Translations under genes and position numbers: made by a program
Source: an uncultured Holdemania sp.
Lineage (GTDB): Bacteria; Bacillota_I; Bacilli_A; Erysipelotrichales; Erysipelotrichaceae
Reading direction: 5' to 3'
Assembly: GCA_904395815.1 (NCBI GenBank)
Contig: CAJFOC010000055.1
Span: 1 to 63,555, forward strand
DNA length: 63,555 nucleotides
Shown here: positions 1 to 8,778 of the stretch, one piece after another
How positions within the stretch are numbered: the stretch's first letter is position 1
Layout: each line of letters opens with the position of its first letter
Notes under the pieces: generated by a model
What the model was told of the DNA's origin: nothing
Seen by the model: only the letters and a program-made list of their open reading frames with translations
The model's database searches: none

Positions 1-42
1 CGATGGATGTCTTTTTTCGTCTTTGTTATCGCGTGACACAGG

Positions 43-62
43 AAAACGGAAACAATGTTCCG
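43..62 (-). terminator. Weak terminator after the pit-DUF47 unit
   Basis: Read on the minus strand, CGGAA and TTCCG form a 5-bp stem with a 6-nt loop, followed by TTTT. It lies 30 bases past the stop codon of the DUF47 gene. The stem is short, so the call is tentative. Confidence 0.4.
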
Positions 63-91
63 GTTTATTCGCGCTTTCTTTCTGCTTTTGA

Positions 92-712
92 CTACAGATT
101 GTTCATCACGGCGCGGCTGATACAGGAAGCGACATCTTCGCAGCTGTCGCAGCATTTTTCCAGCCGTTCATAGATTTCCATCCACGACATCGTCACCAGC
201 GGATTTTTACCGGCGGTAAACAGCTCGTGCATGGCGTCGGCGTATTGCTGATCGCCGACTTCTTCCTGACGGTTGATTTCGGTAATCAGTGAACTCAGCT
301 TTTTGGATTTGCGGAAATGCTCGAACTCCTTCAGCGCTTCGATCAGCGTTTCTACACAGCTGACGATGATTTCACTGAGCCGGATGGCCCGATCGGGAAT
401 CTCTGTGACGTTGTACATGTACAGGCGGATGACGACATCTTCGATCACGTCGATCAGATCGTCGAGAACATTGCTCAGCGACATGATGTCTTCTCGCTCG
501 ATCGGCGGCAGAAATTCCCGGATCAGATGATCGGACATCGTGTGTTTCAGCATGTCGGCGGTATGTTCCAATTCGTGAATCTTGTTCATCTGATCAGGAA
601 GAGTCCAGGGATCAAAGTCCACCAGCGTCTGATGCAGGCACTGAGCGGAGCGGATCGCATAATCGCCGATTTCGATAAAAGCTTCAAAGTAGTTGTATTC
701 TTTTTTTGCCAC
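92..712 (-). CDS. DUF47 family protein, PhoU-like partner of PiT phosphate transporter
   Basis: This 206-residue protein has no signal peptide and looks all-helical, as expected of the DUF47/PhoU-like family. Those proteins are cytoplasmic partners of PiT phosphate permeases. An acidic stretch near residues 70-95 (EREDIMSLSNVLDDLIDVIED) and another near 145-160 resemble the metal-binding E/D-rich helices of PhoU relatives. The gene follows the PiT gene by 12 bases in the same direction, the usual pit-DUF47 operon arrangement. The role in modulating phosphate uptake is inferred from family and context. Confidence 0.88.
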   Translation of the reverse strand: MAKKEYNYFEAFIEIGDYAIRSAQCLHQTLVDFDPWTLPDQMNKIHELEHTADMLKHTMSDHLIREFLPPIEREDIMSLSNVLDDLIDVIEDVVIRLYMYNVTEIPDRAIRLSEIIVSCVETLIEALKEFEHFRKSKKLSSLITEINRQEEVGDQQYADAMHELFTAGKNPLVTMSWMEIYERLEKCCDSCEDVASCISRAVMNNL

Positions 713-724
713 AGAGAATCCTCC

Positions 725-1777
725 TTAAAATACCATGAGAAACAGTTTGGCCATGGCGAAGCCGATCAGTCCGCAGCCAGGGAAGGTCAGTACCCAGGTC
801 ATCACCATATCCTTGACGACTCCCCAGTTGACGCTGGACAGTCGTCGCGCCGCGCCGACGCCCATGATCGCCGTCGTTTTGGTATGCGTTGTGCTGACGG
901 GAATGCCTGTCAGCGAGGACAGCAGAAGACACAGCGCGCCAGCGATATCCGCCGCAAAGCCCTGATACTTTTCCAGCTTGACCATGTCCATGCCGACCGC
1001 CTTGATAATGCGGTAGCCGCCGATGCTGGTACCCAGTCCCATGACCAGTGAACAGAAAATCATCAGCCACAGGGGAATCGTAAATTCCGTGACTTCCGGC
1101 TGCCCCTGAGCCAGAAATACGCCCAGTAAGAAGACGCCCATGAATTTCTGTCCGTCCTGCGCGCCATGCATAAACGCCATGGAGGCGCCGCCGGCGATCT
1201 GTGCCGCCCTGAAAAACCGGTTGGTTTTGCGCCGGTCCAGTCCGCGGCAGATCAGCACCAGAATCTTGACGCTCAGCCATCCCAGAACAAAGCCCAGCGC
1301 CGTGGACAACACCAGCCCATAGAGAACCTTGACCCATTCGGACATGTTGATGCCGTCCAGCCCGTTGTGAAGAGCGATCGCGGCTCCTGACAGACCGGCG
1401 ATCAGGGCATGGCTTTCACTGGTAGGGATGCCGTACTTCCATGCGACGACCGCCCAGGTTACAATGGCCGTCATCGCGGCGCACAGACCGATCAGCGCCT
1501 GATCGGATTGGGAACCGAAGTCAACCATGTTGTAGACGGTTTGCGCGACGGTGGCGTTGAAAAACGTCATCACCAGCACGCCGAAGAAATTGAATACTGC
1601 CGCCATGATGATGGCGGAGCGGGCGCTCATCGAACGGGTGGAGACGCACGTAGCGATGGCGTTGGGGGCATCGGTCCAGCCGTTGACCAGAATCACGCCG
1701 GTGGTCAGCAGAACGGTGATCAGCAGCGGAAGATTACTGGTCAGCTGCACAAGAAATTCTGTCCATGAAATTGTCAT
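725..1777 (-). CDS. pit: PiT family inorganic phosphate transporter
   Basis: About 350 residues with roughly ten hydrophobic segments. The two inverted PiT signatures are visible: DAPNAIATCVSTRSM near the N terminus and GIPVSTTHTKTTAIMGVG near the C terminus. The family imports phosphate with H+ or Na+. I chose the ATG at 1777 because AAGGGA lies six bases before it. An in-frame ATG at 1819 (14 residues longer) has no recognisable ribosome binding site. The DUF47 gene follows directly, so the two form one unit. Confidence 0.93.
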   Translation of the reverse strand: MTISWTEFLVQLTSNLPLLITVLLTTGVILVNGWTDAPNAIATCVSTRSMSARSAIIMAAVFNFFGVLVMTFFNATVAQTVYNMVDFGSQSDQALIGLCAAMTAIVTWAVVAWKYGIPTSESHALIAGLSGAAIALHNGLDGINMSEWVKVLYGLVLSTALGFVLGWLSVKILVLICRGLDRRKTNRFFRAAQIAGGASMAFMHGAQDGQKFMGVFLLGVFLAQGQPEVTEFTIPLWLMIFCSLVMGLGTSIGGYRIIKAVGMDMVKLEKYQGFAADIAGALCLLLSSLTGIPVSTTHTKTTAIMGVGAARRLSSVNWGVVKDMVMTWVLTFPGCGLIGFAMAKLFLMVF

Positions 1778-2042
1778 CCCTTTTCCCTTGCTTTCTACTG
1801 TCTTAGCTTCATTCATCATACCACAGAGAAAGCGAAATGTCGTTGACGGATTTCATAATTCATTAACAAAAAAGCAATACAGAATTAATAAAAAGGCGAT
1901 TTTCGTTAACAAAAGAAACACAAAGAGCGGAAAACGGTTCTCATTCAGAGCCGGTCGGCAAACAGAACGAGGAATGACAGGTTTCCAATAAAGATCAGAA
2001 TGGCTAACAGAAACCGGTCTGACCTGTGTTTTTGAAAAAGGA

Positions 2043-2071
2043 TTGACTTGAAGAAAGGTTAGAAGTATGAT
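2043..2071 (+). promoter_or_regulatory. SigA-type promoter for the YtcJ-like amidohydrolase
   Basis: TTGACT (2043-2048), a 17-base spacer and TATGAT (2066-2071) match the housekeeping consensus. Transcription would start near 2078, giving a leader of about 135 bases before the ATG at 2213. Confidence 0.7.
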
Positions 2072-2204
2072 TTACCCATCGAAGGAGTATCACTCAGTGA
2101 GTCGGAATCGCCGTCTGTTTTCTGAAATCCATCCGGTTCCAGGACAGCTGCAGACAGAACCGCTGATTTTTTATTATGCGGCGATTCCCAGAGAAAAGGA
2201 GTAA
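2067..2204 (+). CDS. Possible 45-residue small ORF before the amidohydrolase
   Basis: An ATG eight bases after AAAGG opens a 45-codon frame ending in TAA, nine bases before the next gene's ATG. The peptide begins MIYPSKEYHS and ends AAIPREKE. I recognise no family. Its ATG lies inside the -10 box of the promoter at 2043-2071, so it could only be translated from a transcript starting further upstream. It may be chance or a remnant. Confidence 0.2.
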   Translation: MIYPSKEYHSVSRNRRLFSEIHPVPGQLQTEPLIFYYAAIPREKE

Positions 2205-2212
2205 GATCAATC

Positions 2213-3823
2213 ATGAATTTGTGTCTGGATCATGCCAGAGTCTGGCTGGGAGGTCATCATTTTGCGGAAGCTGTTCTGTTTGACCGGCAGCGTATTCTTC
2301 ACGTCGGCAGCCGCAGCGAGGTTCGCGCGCTGCTGGGACCTTCCGATGAAGTGATCGACTGCGGCGGCCGGCTGGTGCTGCCGGGATTCAACGACACGCA
2401 TCTTCATCTTTATAACAAGGGATTTGCGCTTCAGAATGTGGAGCTGAGGGATTGCCGCTCGATCAGCGAGGTGGTTGAGCGCTGCCGGCGGGAACTGGAG
2501 CTGCGGCCGGAGTATCATTTTCAGATTCTGCGCGGACGGGGCTGGAATGACGAGCTGCTGGAAGAAAAACGATGTCTGACCCGGCGGGATCTCGATCAGA
2601 TCTGCCGGCACATTCCTGTGATTCTGACCCGGGTATGCGGCCATATCGCCTGTGTGAACAGCTGCGCGCTGCAGAGGCTGGGAATGAGCGAATCAGCGCC
2701 GGTAATGGAAGGCGGACAGATAGATTGTGATGAAAACGGACGTCCGACCGGAATTTTCCGTGAGAACGCGCTGGATCTTCTGCAGCAGCTGGATCCGCCG
2801 CTTTCCGCACAGGATATTCGCAAGCGGCTGACTTTGGCGATGGAGGAAGCGGCGAAGGCCGGTCTGACGTCGGTGCATTCCAACGACGTTCAGCCGGGAA
2901 TGACGGAGATGATGATGGAAAGCTGGTTTCAGCTGCGCCAGCAGGAAGCGATGCCGGTGCGGGTGACAATGCAGTGTACTTTGCCGCAGCCGGAGCTGCT
3001 GCAGTCCTTTCTGGATCGGGGCTGGGTCAGCGGCTATGGCGATGAAGTGTTGCGGATTGGTCCGCTGAAGCTGCTGGTAGACGGCTCACTGGGGGCCCGT
3101 ACGGCTTGGCTGAGACAGCCGTATGCCGACGATCCTTCTCAGCGAGGCATTGCGACTTTCACTCAGGATCAGCTGCAGACGCTGTTGACGATGGCGCAGA
3201 AAGCCGGCATGCAGATTGTCTGTCATGCGATCGGCGATGCCGCCATTGAATCCGTGCTGAACGGCTATCGCAAGATCAACGGTGATCAGGGCAATGTGCG
3301 CCGGCATGGCATCGTGCATTGTCAGATCACGGACGAAGCGCTTTTGCGGCGCTTTCAAAAAGAACAGATCGCCGCTTTGGTGCAGCCGATTTTTCTGCAT
3401 GCCGATCAGCACATCGCCCAGCGCCGTGTCGGAAAAGCGCTGGCCGCTCATTCCTATGCGTTCAAAACGATGGCGGACAGCGGCGTGCCGGTCAGCTTTG
3501 GTACGGATTGTCCGGTGGAGGAGCTCAATCCGTTTGAGAATCTGTACTGCGCTTTGACCGGAAAGGATCTGGATCATCCGCAAGCGCACCCCTGGCATCC
3601 TCAGGAATGTTTTGAACTATGTCAGGCGCTGGAGTGCTACAGCGCCGCCGGCGCCTGGCTCAGCTTTGAAGAACAGATCAAGGGACGCATCCGGCCGGGA
3701 ATGCTTCCGGATTTTACGATCTGCGATCAGGACCTGTTTGCGATTCCCGCTTCGCAAGTACGCCATGTGCGCAGCTGGATGACGATCAGTCAGGGAAAGA
3801 TGACGTGGCGGACGGAACACTAG
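2213..3823 (+). CDS. YtcJ-like amidohydrolase family protein
   Basis: A 536-residue soluble metal-dependent hydrolase. The N-terminal beta-sandwich strand leads into the metal-ligand motif DTHLHLYNKG (His63, His65). Later come VDGSLGARTAWL near 290, CHAIGDAAIE near 345 and FGTDCPVEELNPF near 430, in the order typical of YtcJ/amidohydrolase_3 proteins. The family hydrolyses amide or formamide bonds, but the substrate here is unknown. The ATG at 2213 follows AAAAGGAG. The gene ends 101 bases before the next and appears to be transcribed from the promoter at 2043. Confidence 0.88.
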   Translation: MNLCLDHARVWLGGHHFAEAVLFDRQRILHVGSRSEVRALLGPSDEVIDCGGRLVLPGFNDTHLHLYNKGFALQNVELRDCRSISEVVERCRRELELRPEYHFQILRGRGWNDELLEEKRCLTRRDLDQICRHIPVILTRVCGHIACVNSCALQRLGMSESAPVMEGGQIDCDENGRPTGIFRENALDLLQQLDPPLSAQDIRKRLTLAMEEAAKAGLTSVHSNDVQPGMTEMMMESWFQLRQQEAMPVRVTMQCTLPQPELLQSFLDRGWVSGYGDEVLRIGPLKLLVDGSLGARTAWLRQPYADDPSQRGIATFTQDQLQTLLTMAQKAGMQIVCHAIGDAAIESVLNGYRKINGDQGNVRRHGIVHCQITDEALLRRFQKEQIAALVQPIFLHADQHIAQRRVGKALAAHSYAFKTMADSGVPVSFGTDCPVEELNPFENLYCALTGKDLDHPQAHPWHPQECFELCQALECYSAAGAWLSFEEQIKGRIRPGMLPDFTICDQDLFAIPASQVRHVRSWMTISQGKMTWRTEH

Positions 3824-3924
3824 TTGTTCCGTTTTTCTTTGGAACTTCAAAGTTTTTACCTGTTTTTAACAGAAATTGACCGGATTCGTGATACAATGAT
3901 GCGTGAAATGTGGAGGGAAGTTGT

Positions 3925-4713
3925 ATGCCTGCAACCTATACGCATGCTGTTTTCGGACAGAAAGTGCTGATGGCGCTGGATCCGGCGCTGCGCGAACGGA
4001 TCGAAAAGCACCGAGATCTTTATGATATAGGGCTTCATGGCCCGGATATTCTGTTTTTTTATCATCCGCTGACCGAGAATCCTCTTAAGGCAAAGGGATA
4101 TCGGATGCATAATGAACCGGCTCGCTCCTTTTTTGAGGGAGCCCGTCAGAAAATTGCCGCCGCAGAGGATCCGGAGGCCGCCTTGATTTATATTCTGGGG
4201 TTTATCAACCATTTTGTGCTGGACAGCGAATGTCATCCGCTGATCGCCGGTTTTCAGAAAAGCAGCGGTCTGAGTCACAGTGAAATCGAGTCGGAGCTGG
4301 ACCGGGCTTTGATGAAGGAGCAGGGATTGGATCCGATCCGTACGCGCACCACCACGCACCTGCATCCCTCTGCCTCGTCTGGCGAGACGATCGCACCGTT
4401 TTTTGAATGCACGGGGAAGGAAATCGTTCAGGCGCTGCGCTCTATGATTTTCTTTCTGAACCTGTTTGTCGCGCCGGGAAGGCTGAAGCGGGGGCTGATC
4501 TTTTTTGTGATGAAGCGCCTTGGACTGTATGAAAACCTGGGGGGACTGGTCTTTAACCGTCAGGATAATCCGCGCTGCGTTTCCTTCACTCAGCAATTGC
4601 AGTCCCATGTAGATCAGATGGTGGTGGAATCGGTTCGGCTGATCCATGAATATCTGGATAAGCTGCAGGAAACGACGCCGCTGGATGAACGTTATGATGA
4701 AGATTATGAATAG
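3925..4713 (+). CDS. Zinc-dependent phospholipase C family-like protein
   Basis: A 262-residue protein resembling the zinc-dependent phospholipase C (PF00882-type) fold. Histidine motifs include THAVFG at the N terminus, GLHGPDILFF near 30, FINHFVLDSECHP near 98 and a later HLHP. I see no signal peptide, so it is probably intracellular, unlike secreted clostridial alpha-toxins. A GTG 15 bases upstream is in frame, but GGAGGG at 3913-3918 lies correctly spaced for the ATG at 3925. The next gene starts 12 bases later, suggesting one operon. Enzymatic activity is inferred from the fold only. Confidence 0.75.
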   Translation: MPATYTHAVFGQKVLMALDPALRERIEKHRDLYDIGLHGPDILFFYHPLTENPLKAKGYRMHNEPARSFFEGARQKIAAAEDPEAALIYILGFINHFVLDSECHPLIAGFQKSSGLSHSEIESELDRALMKEQGLDPIRTRTTTHLHPSASSGETIAPFFECTGKEIVQALRSMIFFLNLFVAPGRLKRGLIFFVMKRLGLYENLGGLVFNRQDNPRCVSFTQQLQSHVDQMVVESVRLIHEYLDKLQETTPLDERYDEDYE

Positions 4714-4725
4714 GGGAGAATATAG

Positions 4726-5964
4726 ATGGAAAAGAAAAAACTGACTTCACTGGAAAAACAGTGGATTCTCTATGATGTGGGCAATTCCGCTTTTATCCTG
4801 CTGGTTTCGACGATTCTGCCGATTTATTTCAATTCGCTGTGCGATGCGGCCGGGATTGCCGAGGTCGATTATCTTGCCTATTGGGGATATGCCGCTTCGG
4901 TATGTACGCTGATTGTGGCGCTGTCCGGTCCGGTGCTGGGAACGATTGCCGACAATCAGGGATACAAGAAAAAGATCTTTACCGTCAGCATGCTGATCGG
5001 CGTTCTCGGACTGGCGTCGCTGTGGATTCCGACTTCCTGGAAAGTTTTTCTTGTGTTGTTTGTCGTTGCCAAGGTAGGCTATTCCAGCAGTCTGATTTTT
5101 TATGACTCGATGCTTTCGGACATCACCGAGCCGCAGCGGATGGATATGGTTTCTTCTCATGGTTATGCCTGGGGATATATCGGCAGCTGTATTCCGTTTC
5201 TGATCAGTCTGGTGCTGGTGTTGTTTTATCAGCAGCTGTCCATTTCGATGATGATGGCGATGACGCTGGCGTTTCTGATCAATGCGCTGTGGTGGCTGGC
5301 CTGTTCGCTGCCGCTGTTAAAAAACTACCGCCAGAAATATTATGTGGAGAAAAAAGAAACGCATGTGGTCACCAGCAGCTTCCGCCGTCTGGCGCAGTCG
5401 TTTGGCAAACTTCGTCAGCAGAAAAAGATTCTTCTGTTTCTGATCGCCTTTTTCTTCTATATTGACGGGGTGTACACGATCATCGATATGGCGACGGCAT
5501 ACGGCAGCGCTCTGGGGCTGAATACCGAGGGATTGCTGATTGCTTTGCTGGTAACGCAGATCGTCGCTTTTCCCAGCGCGCTGGTCTTTTCCCGGCTTTC
5601 CAAGCAGTACAACAACGGAACGCTGATCAAGATCTGCATCGTTGCCTACACGATGATTGCGCTGTTTGCGATTCAGCTGGATCAGCAATGGGAGTTCTGG
5701 GTGCTGGCTGTGTGCGTCGGTTTGTTTCAGGGCGGCATTCAGGCGCTGTCCCGTTCCTATTTTGCTCAGATCATTCCGCCGGAAAACGCTGGAGAATTCT
5801 TCGGTCTGTTTGATATCTGCGGCAAGGGAGCTTCTTTTCTGGGAACCGCTCTGGTCAGTCTGATCGCGCAGCTGGCCGGCAATGCCAACGGCGCAATCGC
5901 CGTGCTGGCCGTGATGTTTCTGATCGGTCTGTTTTTCTTCCATAAAACGCAGAAAATCGCGTAA
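4726..5964 (+). CDS. MFS transporter, UMF1/Atg22-like
   Basis: A 412-residue integral membrane protein with about twelve hydrophobic helices. The start LEKQWILYDVGNSAFILLVST is typical of the UMF1 (Atg22-like) branch of the major facilitator superfamily, as are GTIADNQGYKKK in the loop after helix 2 and GGIQALSRSYFAQIIPPENAGEFFGL near 340-360. Members export small molecules, perhaps amino acids, but the substrate cannot be read from sequence. It follows the phospholipase-like gene by 12 bases and is closed by the terminator at 5970. Confidence 0.9.
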   Translation: MEKKKLTSLEKQWILYDVGNSAFILLVSTILPIYFNSLCDAAGIAEVDYLAYWGYAASVCTLIVALSGPVLGTIADNQGYKKKIFTVSMLIGVLGLASLWIPTSWKVFLVLFVVAKVGYSSSLIFYDSMLSDITEPQRMDMVSSHGYAWGYIGSCIPFLISLVLVLFYQQLSISMMMAMTLAFLINALWWLACSLPLLKNYRQKYYVEKKETHVVTSSFRRLAQSFGKLRQQKKILLFLIAFFFYIDGVYTIIDMATAYGSALGLNTEGLLIALLVTQIVAFPSALVFSRLSKQYNNGTLIKICIVAYTMIALFAIQLDQQWEFWVLAVCVGLFQGGIQALSRSYFAQIIPPENAGEFFGLFDICGKGASFLGTALVSLIAQLAGNANGAIAVLAVMFLIGLFFFHKTQKIA

Positions 5965-5969
5965 GAAAG

Positions 5970-5989
5970 GCGGAGAAGATCCGCTTTTT
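5970..5989 (+). terminator. Terminator after the UMF1 transporter
   Basis: GCGGA (5970-5974), loop GAAGA, TCCGC (5980-5984) and five T residues form a compact intrinsic terminator just after the stop codon. Confidence 0.75.
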
Positions 5990-6018
5990 CAGACAGGAAA
6001 GCTCGGTTGGATGGCCGC

Positions 6019-6048
6019 TTGCGATGCGGCGTGGGGCTATGCTATAAT
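6019..6048 (+). promoter_or_regulatory. Promoter and about 190-nt leader of the CNNM/CorC gene
   Basis: TTGCGA (6019-6024), an 18-base spacer and TATAAT (6043-6048) with an upstream TGC (extended -10) form a good promoter. The start codon lies at 6241, so the leader is long. It holds hairpins such as AGAAAAA/TTTTTCT near 6118-6142 and TGATCT/AGATCA near 6195-6210. I see no M-box or other known riboswitch. Confidence 0.6.
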
Positions 6049-6240
6049 GAAAACCAAACAAGAAGCGGAAAGGATGTGTTTTCGTTGGACGATTCGCCCA
6101 ATCCCTGTTGGAGTTTAGAAAAAAAGATCTCTTTTTCTGGCAGGAAACAGCCGGATCTCAGAAGATTCCTGTGGTTTCATGCAATCCGTTATTGATCTGA
6201 AAGATCAGATCGGGAAAAAGACAGAAAAGGAGAAAATCAG

Positions 6241-7524
6241 ATGGATCAAAGAGGGATAATCATTGCGGTGCTGATCGTGCTGGTCATGGGAGCGGCTTTT
6301 TTTTCCATGGCCGAAGCGGCGTATTGCAGCATCAACAAAATCAAACTGAAAAACATGGCGGAGGCCGGCAGCCGCAAGGCCAAAAAAGCGCTGCGGCTGG
6401 CGGAGAATGCCGATCGTCTTTCATCGACGCTATTGATCGGCAGCCATGTGATGAAGATTCTGGCCTGTTCGCTGGCAACGGTGCTGTTTGTTCAGGGGCT
6501 GGGCTATGGCGATAGCGGCATCGCGCTGGCAACGGTTGTGATGAGCGTTGTCATGCTGCTTTTCGCGGAGATTTCGCCGAAATGCATCGTCCGGGAAGCT
6601 CCGGAAAAATGGGCGGTGATGACGGCGAATGCGGTATCGGTGATTCAGCTGCTGCTGACCCCGATCAACTTTCTTTTCGGATTGTGGAGAAAACTGCTTG
6701 CACGTCTGTTCCAACCGGAACAGGACGATTCTTTGACGCAGGAAGATCTGCTGACGATAGTGGAAGAGGCGCAGAACGAGGGCGATCTGCAGGAGCATGA
6801 GAGCGATCTGATCTGTGCGGCGATCGAATTCAACGATCTGGATGTCAAGGACGTGCTGACGCCTCGGGTGGACGTTGTGGCGGTGGATGTGACGGACTCG
6901 CTGGATGAGATCGAGCTTGTTTTCCGCAACAACACGTATTCCCGATTGCCGGTGTATGAGAACTCCATCGACAACATTGTCGGGGTTATTCATGAAAAAG
7001 AGTTTTATAACCTGTACTACAATCATATCGGAACATTCAAGTCCATTACGCAGACGCTGATTTATACCAGCCCGCACGTCAAGATTTCCGCTCTTCTGAA
7101 ACAGCTGCAGAGTTCCAAGACGCACATGGCGGTCGTTCTTGATGAATATGGCGGGACGGCCGGAATCATCACGCTGGAAGACATTCTGGAAGAGCTGGTG
7201 GGGGAAATCTATGATGAACATGATCAGGTCAAGGAGTATTACCGGCAGATCGGAGAAGATACCTGGCAGGTGGAGTGCGATATGGATCTGGACGATATGT
7301 TTGAGTTTTTCGGCCTTGAAGATGAGGAAGATTATGACTTCATTACCGTCAGCGGCTGGGTAATTCATGAACTGGAACGGATTCCCAAGGTGGGAGAAAC
7401 CTTTACTTACAGGAATCTGGAAGTCACGGTTTCCCGCTCTGACGCCCGCAAGGTCAGCGAAATTCAGGTTCATGTGCTGCCGGTAAGTCAGATGGAATCC
7501 GAGGCAGATCAGAAGGAAGTCTGA
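6241..7524 (+). CDS. CNNM/CorC family membrane protein (DUF21-CBS-CorC_HlyC)
   Basis: A 427-residue protein with the full three-part CNNM architecture. A DUF21 membrane domain (about 1-190) starts with a helix and the SMAEAAYCSINKIKLKNMAE motif. A CBS pair follows (about 205-335, including TPRVDVVAVD and VVLDEYGGTAGIITLEDILEE). A C-terminal CorC_HlyC domain lies at about 350-420 (DYDFITVSGWVIHELERIP). The family includes Mg2+ exporters such as MpfA and CorC, although many are still labelled hemolysins. AAAGGAG precedes the ATG. It is a single-gene unit ended by the terminator at 7513. Confidence 0.92.
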   Translation: MDQRGIIIAVLIVLVMGAAFFSMAEAAYCSINKIKLKNMAEAGSRKAKKALRLAENADRLSSTLLIGSHVMKILACSLATVLFVQGLGYGDSGIALATVVMSVVMLLFAEISPKCIVREAPEKWAVMTANAVSVIQLLLTPINFLFGLWRKLLARLFQPEQDDSLTQEDLLTIVEEAQNEGDLQEHESDLICAAIEFNDLDVKDVLTPRVDVVAVDVTDSLDEIELVFRNNTYSRLPVYENSIDNIVGVIHEKEFYNLYYNHIGTFKSITQTLIYTSPHVKISALLKQLQSSKTHMAVVLDEYGGTAGIITLEDILEELVGEIYDEHDQVKEYYRQIGEDTWQVECDMDLDDMFEFFGLEDEEDYDFITVSGWVIHELERIPKVGETFTYRNLEVTVSRSDARKVSEIQVHVLPVSQMESEADQKEV

Positions 7525-7540
7525 GACTTCCTTTTTTTTT
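7513..7540 (+). terminator. Terminator enclosing the CNNM stop codon
   Basis: AAGGAAGTC and GACTTCCTT form a perfect 9-bp stem. The loop is the stop codon TGA itself, followed by a long T run (7532-7540). Confidence 0.9.
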
Positions 7541-7590
7541 GCGGTCATGGGGGGACTGAGTCGATTTTTGGAAAAATGATGCGGTTTTTC

Positions 7591-7599
7591 TGATATAAT
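7591..7599 (+). promoter_or_regulatory. Extended -10 promoter for the tandem amidohydrolases
   Basis: TGATATAAT is a full extended -10 element 28 bases before the start codon. No clear -35 is visible at normal spacing. The same TGATATAAT core recurs before other genes of this window (17772 and 47099). Confidence 0.6.
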
Positions 7600-7626
7600 G
7601 AAACTATTGAAAAGAAAAGAGGCAGG

Positions 7627-8778
7627 ATGATGATTTGTGTTAAAAACGGATTAATTCACGACGCGGTGCATGAACAGCCGTATGTTGCCGATATTCTGGC
7701 GGATGGGGGAAAGATCACGGCCATCGGTCAGAATCTGATCGTTCCGGAGGGGTGCGAAGTCATCGACGCTACCGGAAAAAACGTGTATCCGGGATTTGTT
7801 GAGGCGCATTGCCATCTCGGCCTGGATGGCTCCGGGATTGGTTTTGAGGGCGATGACTGCAACGAGATGACGGACATCTTGACGCCGCAGCTCAGAGCGA
7901 TCGACGGAATCAATCCGATGGATCCGGCATTTCATGAAGCGCTGGCGGCCGGGGTGACGACGGTATGCACCGGCCCGGGTTCGGCCAATGTGCTGGGCGG
8001 CGTCTTTACCGCGATCAAAACGGTCGGCAAACGGGTGGACAAGATGATCGTCAAAGACGCGGTGGCGATGAAATGTGCTTTTGGCGAGAATCCAAAACGC
8101 TGTTATAAGGACAAAAACAATTATTCCCGCATGTCTACGGCATCCAAGCTGCGGGAAATGCTGATGAAGGCGCAGGAGTATGACCGTAAGATCACAGCGG
8201 CAGGGGATGATGAAAGCAAGCGGCCGCCGCTGGATGTGAAGCTGGAAGCGCTGCGGCCGGTCATCCGCAAGGAAATGCCGCTGAAGGCGCATGCCCATCA
8301 GGCCAACGATATTTTTACCGCCATTCGCATCGCCCGGGAGTTTCAGGTGGGTCTGACGCTGGAACATGTAACCGAGGGACATCTGATCGTCGAGGAGCTG
8401 AAAGAGGAACCGTATCCGATGGCCGTCGGTCCGTCGCTGACTCATGCCAGCAAATTCGAGCTGCGCAACAAGACCTTTGAAACGCCGGGAATTCTGGCTG
8501 CCGCAGGCTGCCAGGTTTCGATCATTACGGATTCTCCGGTCATTCCGCAGCAGTATCTGCCGCTGTGCGCGGGGCTGGCGGTGAAGTCCGGCATGAAGGA
8601 AAACGACGCGCTGAAAGCGATCACGATCAACCCGGCCCGCCATATCGGCATTGAAGATCGGGTAGGTTCGCTGGAGATCGGCAAGGATGCCGATATTGTG
8701 GTCATGGAAGGCAGCTGTTTCGAAGTTTCCGCGCGGATGTGCACGGTGATCGTCAACGGAAAGGTGGAAGTGGCATGA
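7627..8778 (+). CDS. Metal-dependent amidohydrolase, tandem copy 1
   Basis: A 383-residue amidohydrolase-superfamily protein with the imidazolonepropionase-like layout. The HxH motif EAHCHLGL lies near 62-69, AHAHQANDI near 225, the histidine in LEHVTEG near 248 and the catalytic aspartate in IITDSPVIP near 305. The C terminus returns to a beta-sandwich (GSLEIGKDADIVVM). The motif AMKCAFGENPKR is shared with copy 2. Substrate unknown. An alternative ATG three bases downstream is slightly better spaced from AGAGG. The ATGA overlap with copy 2 shows translational coupling. Confidence 0.85.
   Translation: MMICVKNGLIHDAVHEQPYVADILADGGKITAIGQNLIVPEGCEVIDATGKNVYPGFVEAHCHLGLDGSGIGFEGDDCNEMTDILTPQLRAIDGINPMDPAFHEALAAGVTTVCTGPGSANVLGGVFTAIKTVGKRVDKMIVKDAVAMKCAFGENPKRCYKDKNNYSRMSTASKLREMLMKAQEYDRKITAAGDDESKRPPLDVKLEALRPVIRKEMPLKAHAHQANDIFTAIRIAREFQVGLTLEHVTEGHLIVEELKEEPYPMAVGPSLTHASKFELRNKTFETPGILAAAGCQVSIITDSPVIPQQYLPLCAGLAVKSGMKENDALKAITINPARHIGIEDRVGSLEIGKDADIVVMEGSCFEVSARMCTVIVNGKVEVA

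Larger units (their letters stand above)
1778..2212. other. Divergent intergenic region between pit and the amidohydrolase
   Basis: This AT-rich gap carries the leader of pit (leftward) and of the amidohydrolase (rightward). GGTTTC at 1980-1985 can pair with GAAACC at 2010-2015. Alternatively, ACAGGT at 1977-1982 can pair with ACCTGT at 2022-2027, which is followed by GTTTTT. The two pairings exclude each other. A promoter at 2043-2071 and a 45-codon reading frame at 2067-2204 follow. No RNA family was recognised. Confidence 0.5.

Noticed and set aside
6007-6195. A 62-codon frame in the CNNM leader
   Set aside because: Its start lies upstream of the promoter at 6019-6048 and the peptide has no family features.
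6430-7548. A 372-codon minus-strand frame opposite the CNNM gene
   Set aside because: It is antisense to a well-supported gene, with composition typical of reverse reading of GC-biased codons.
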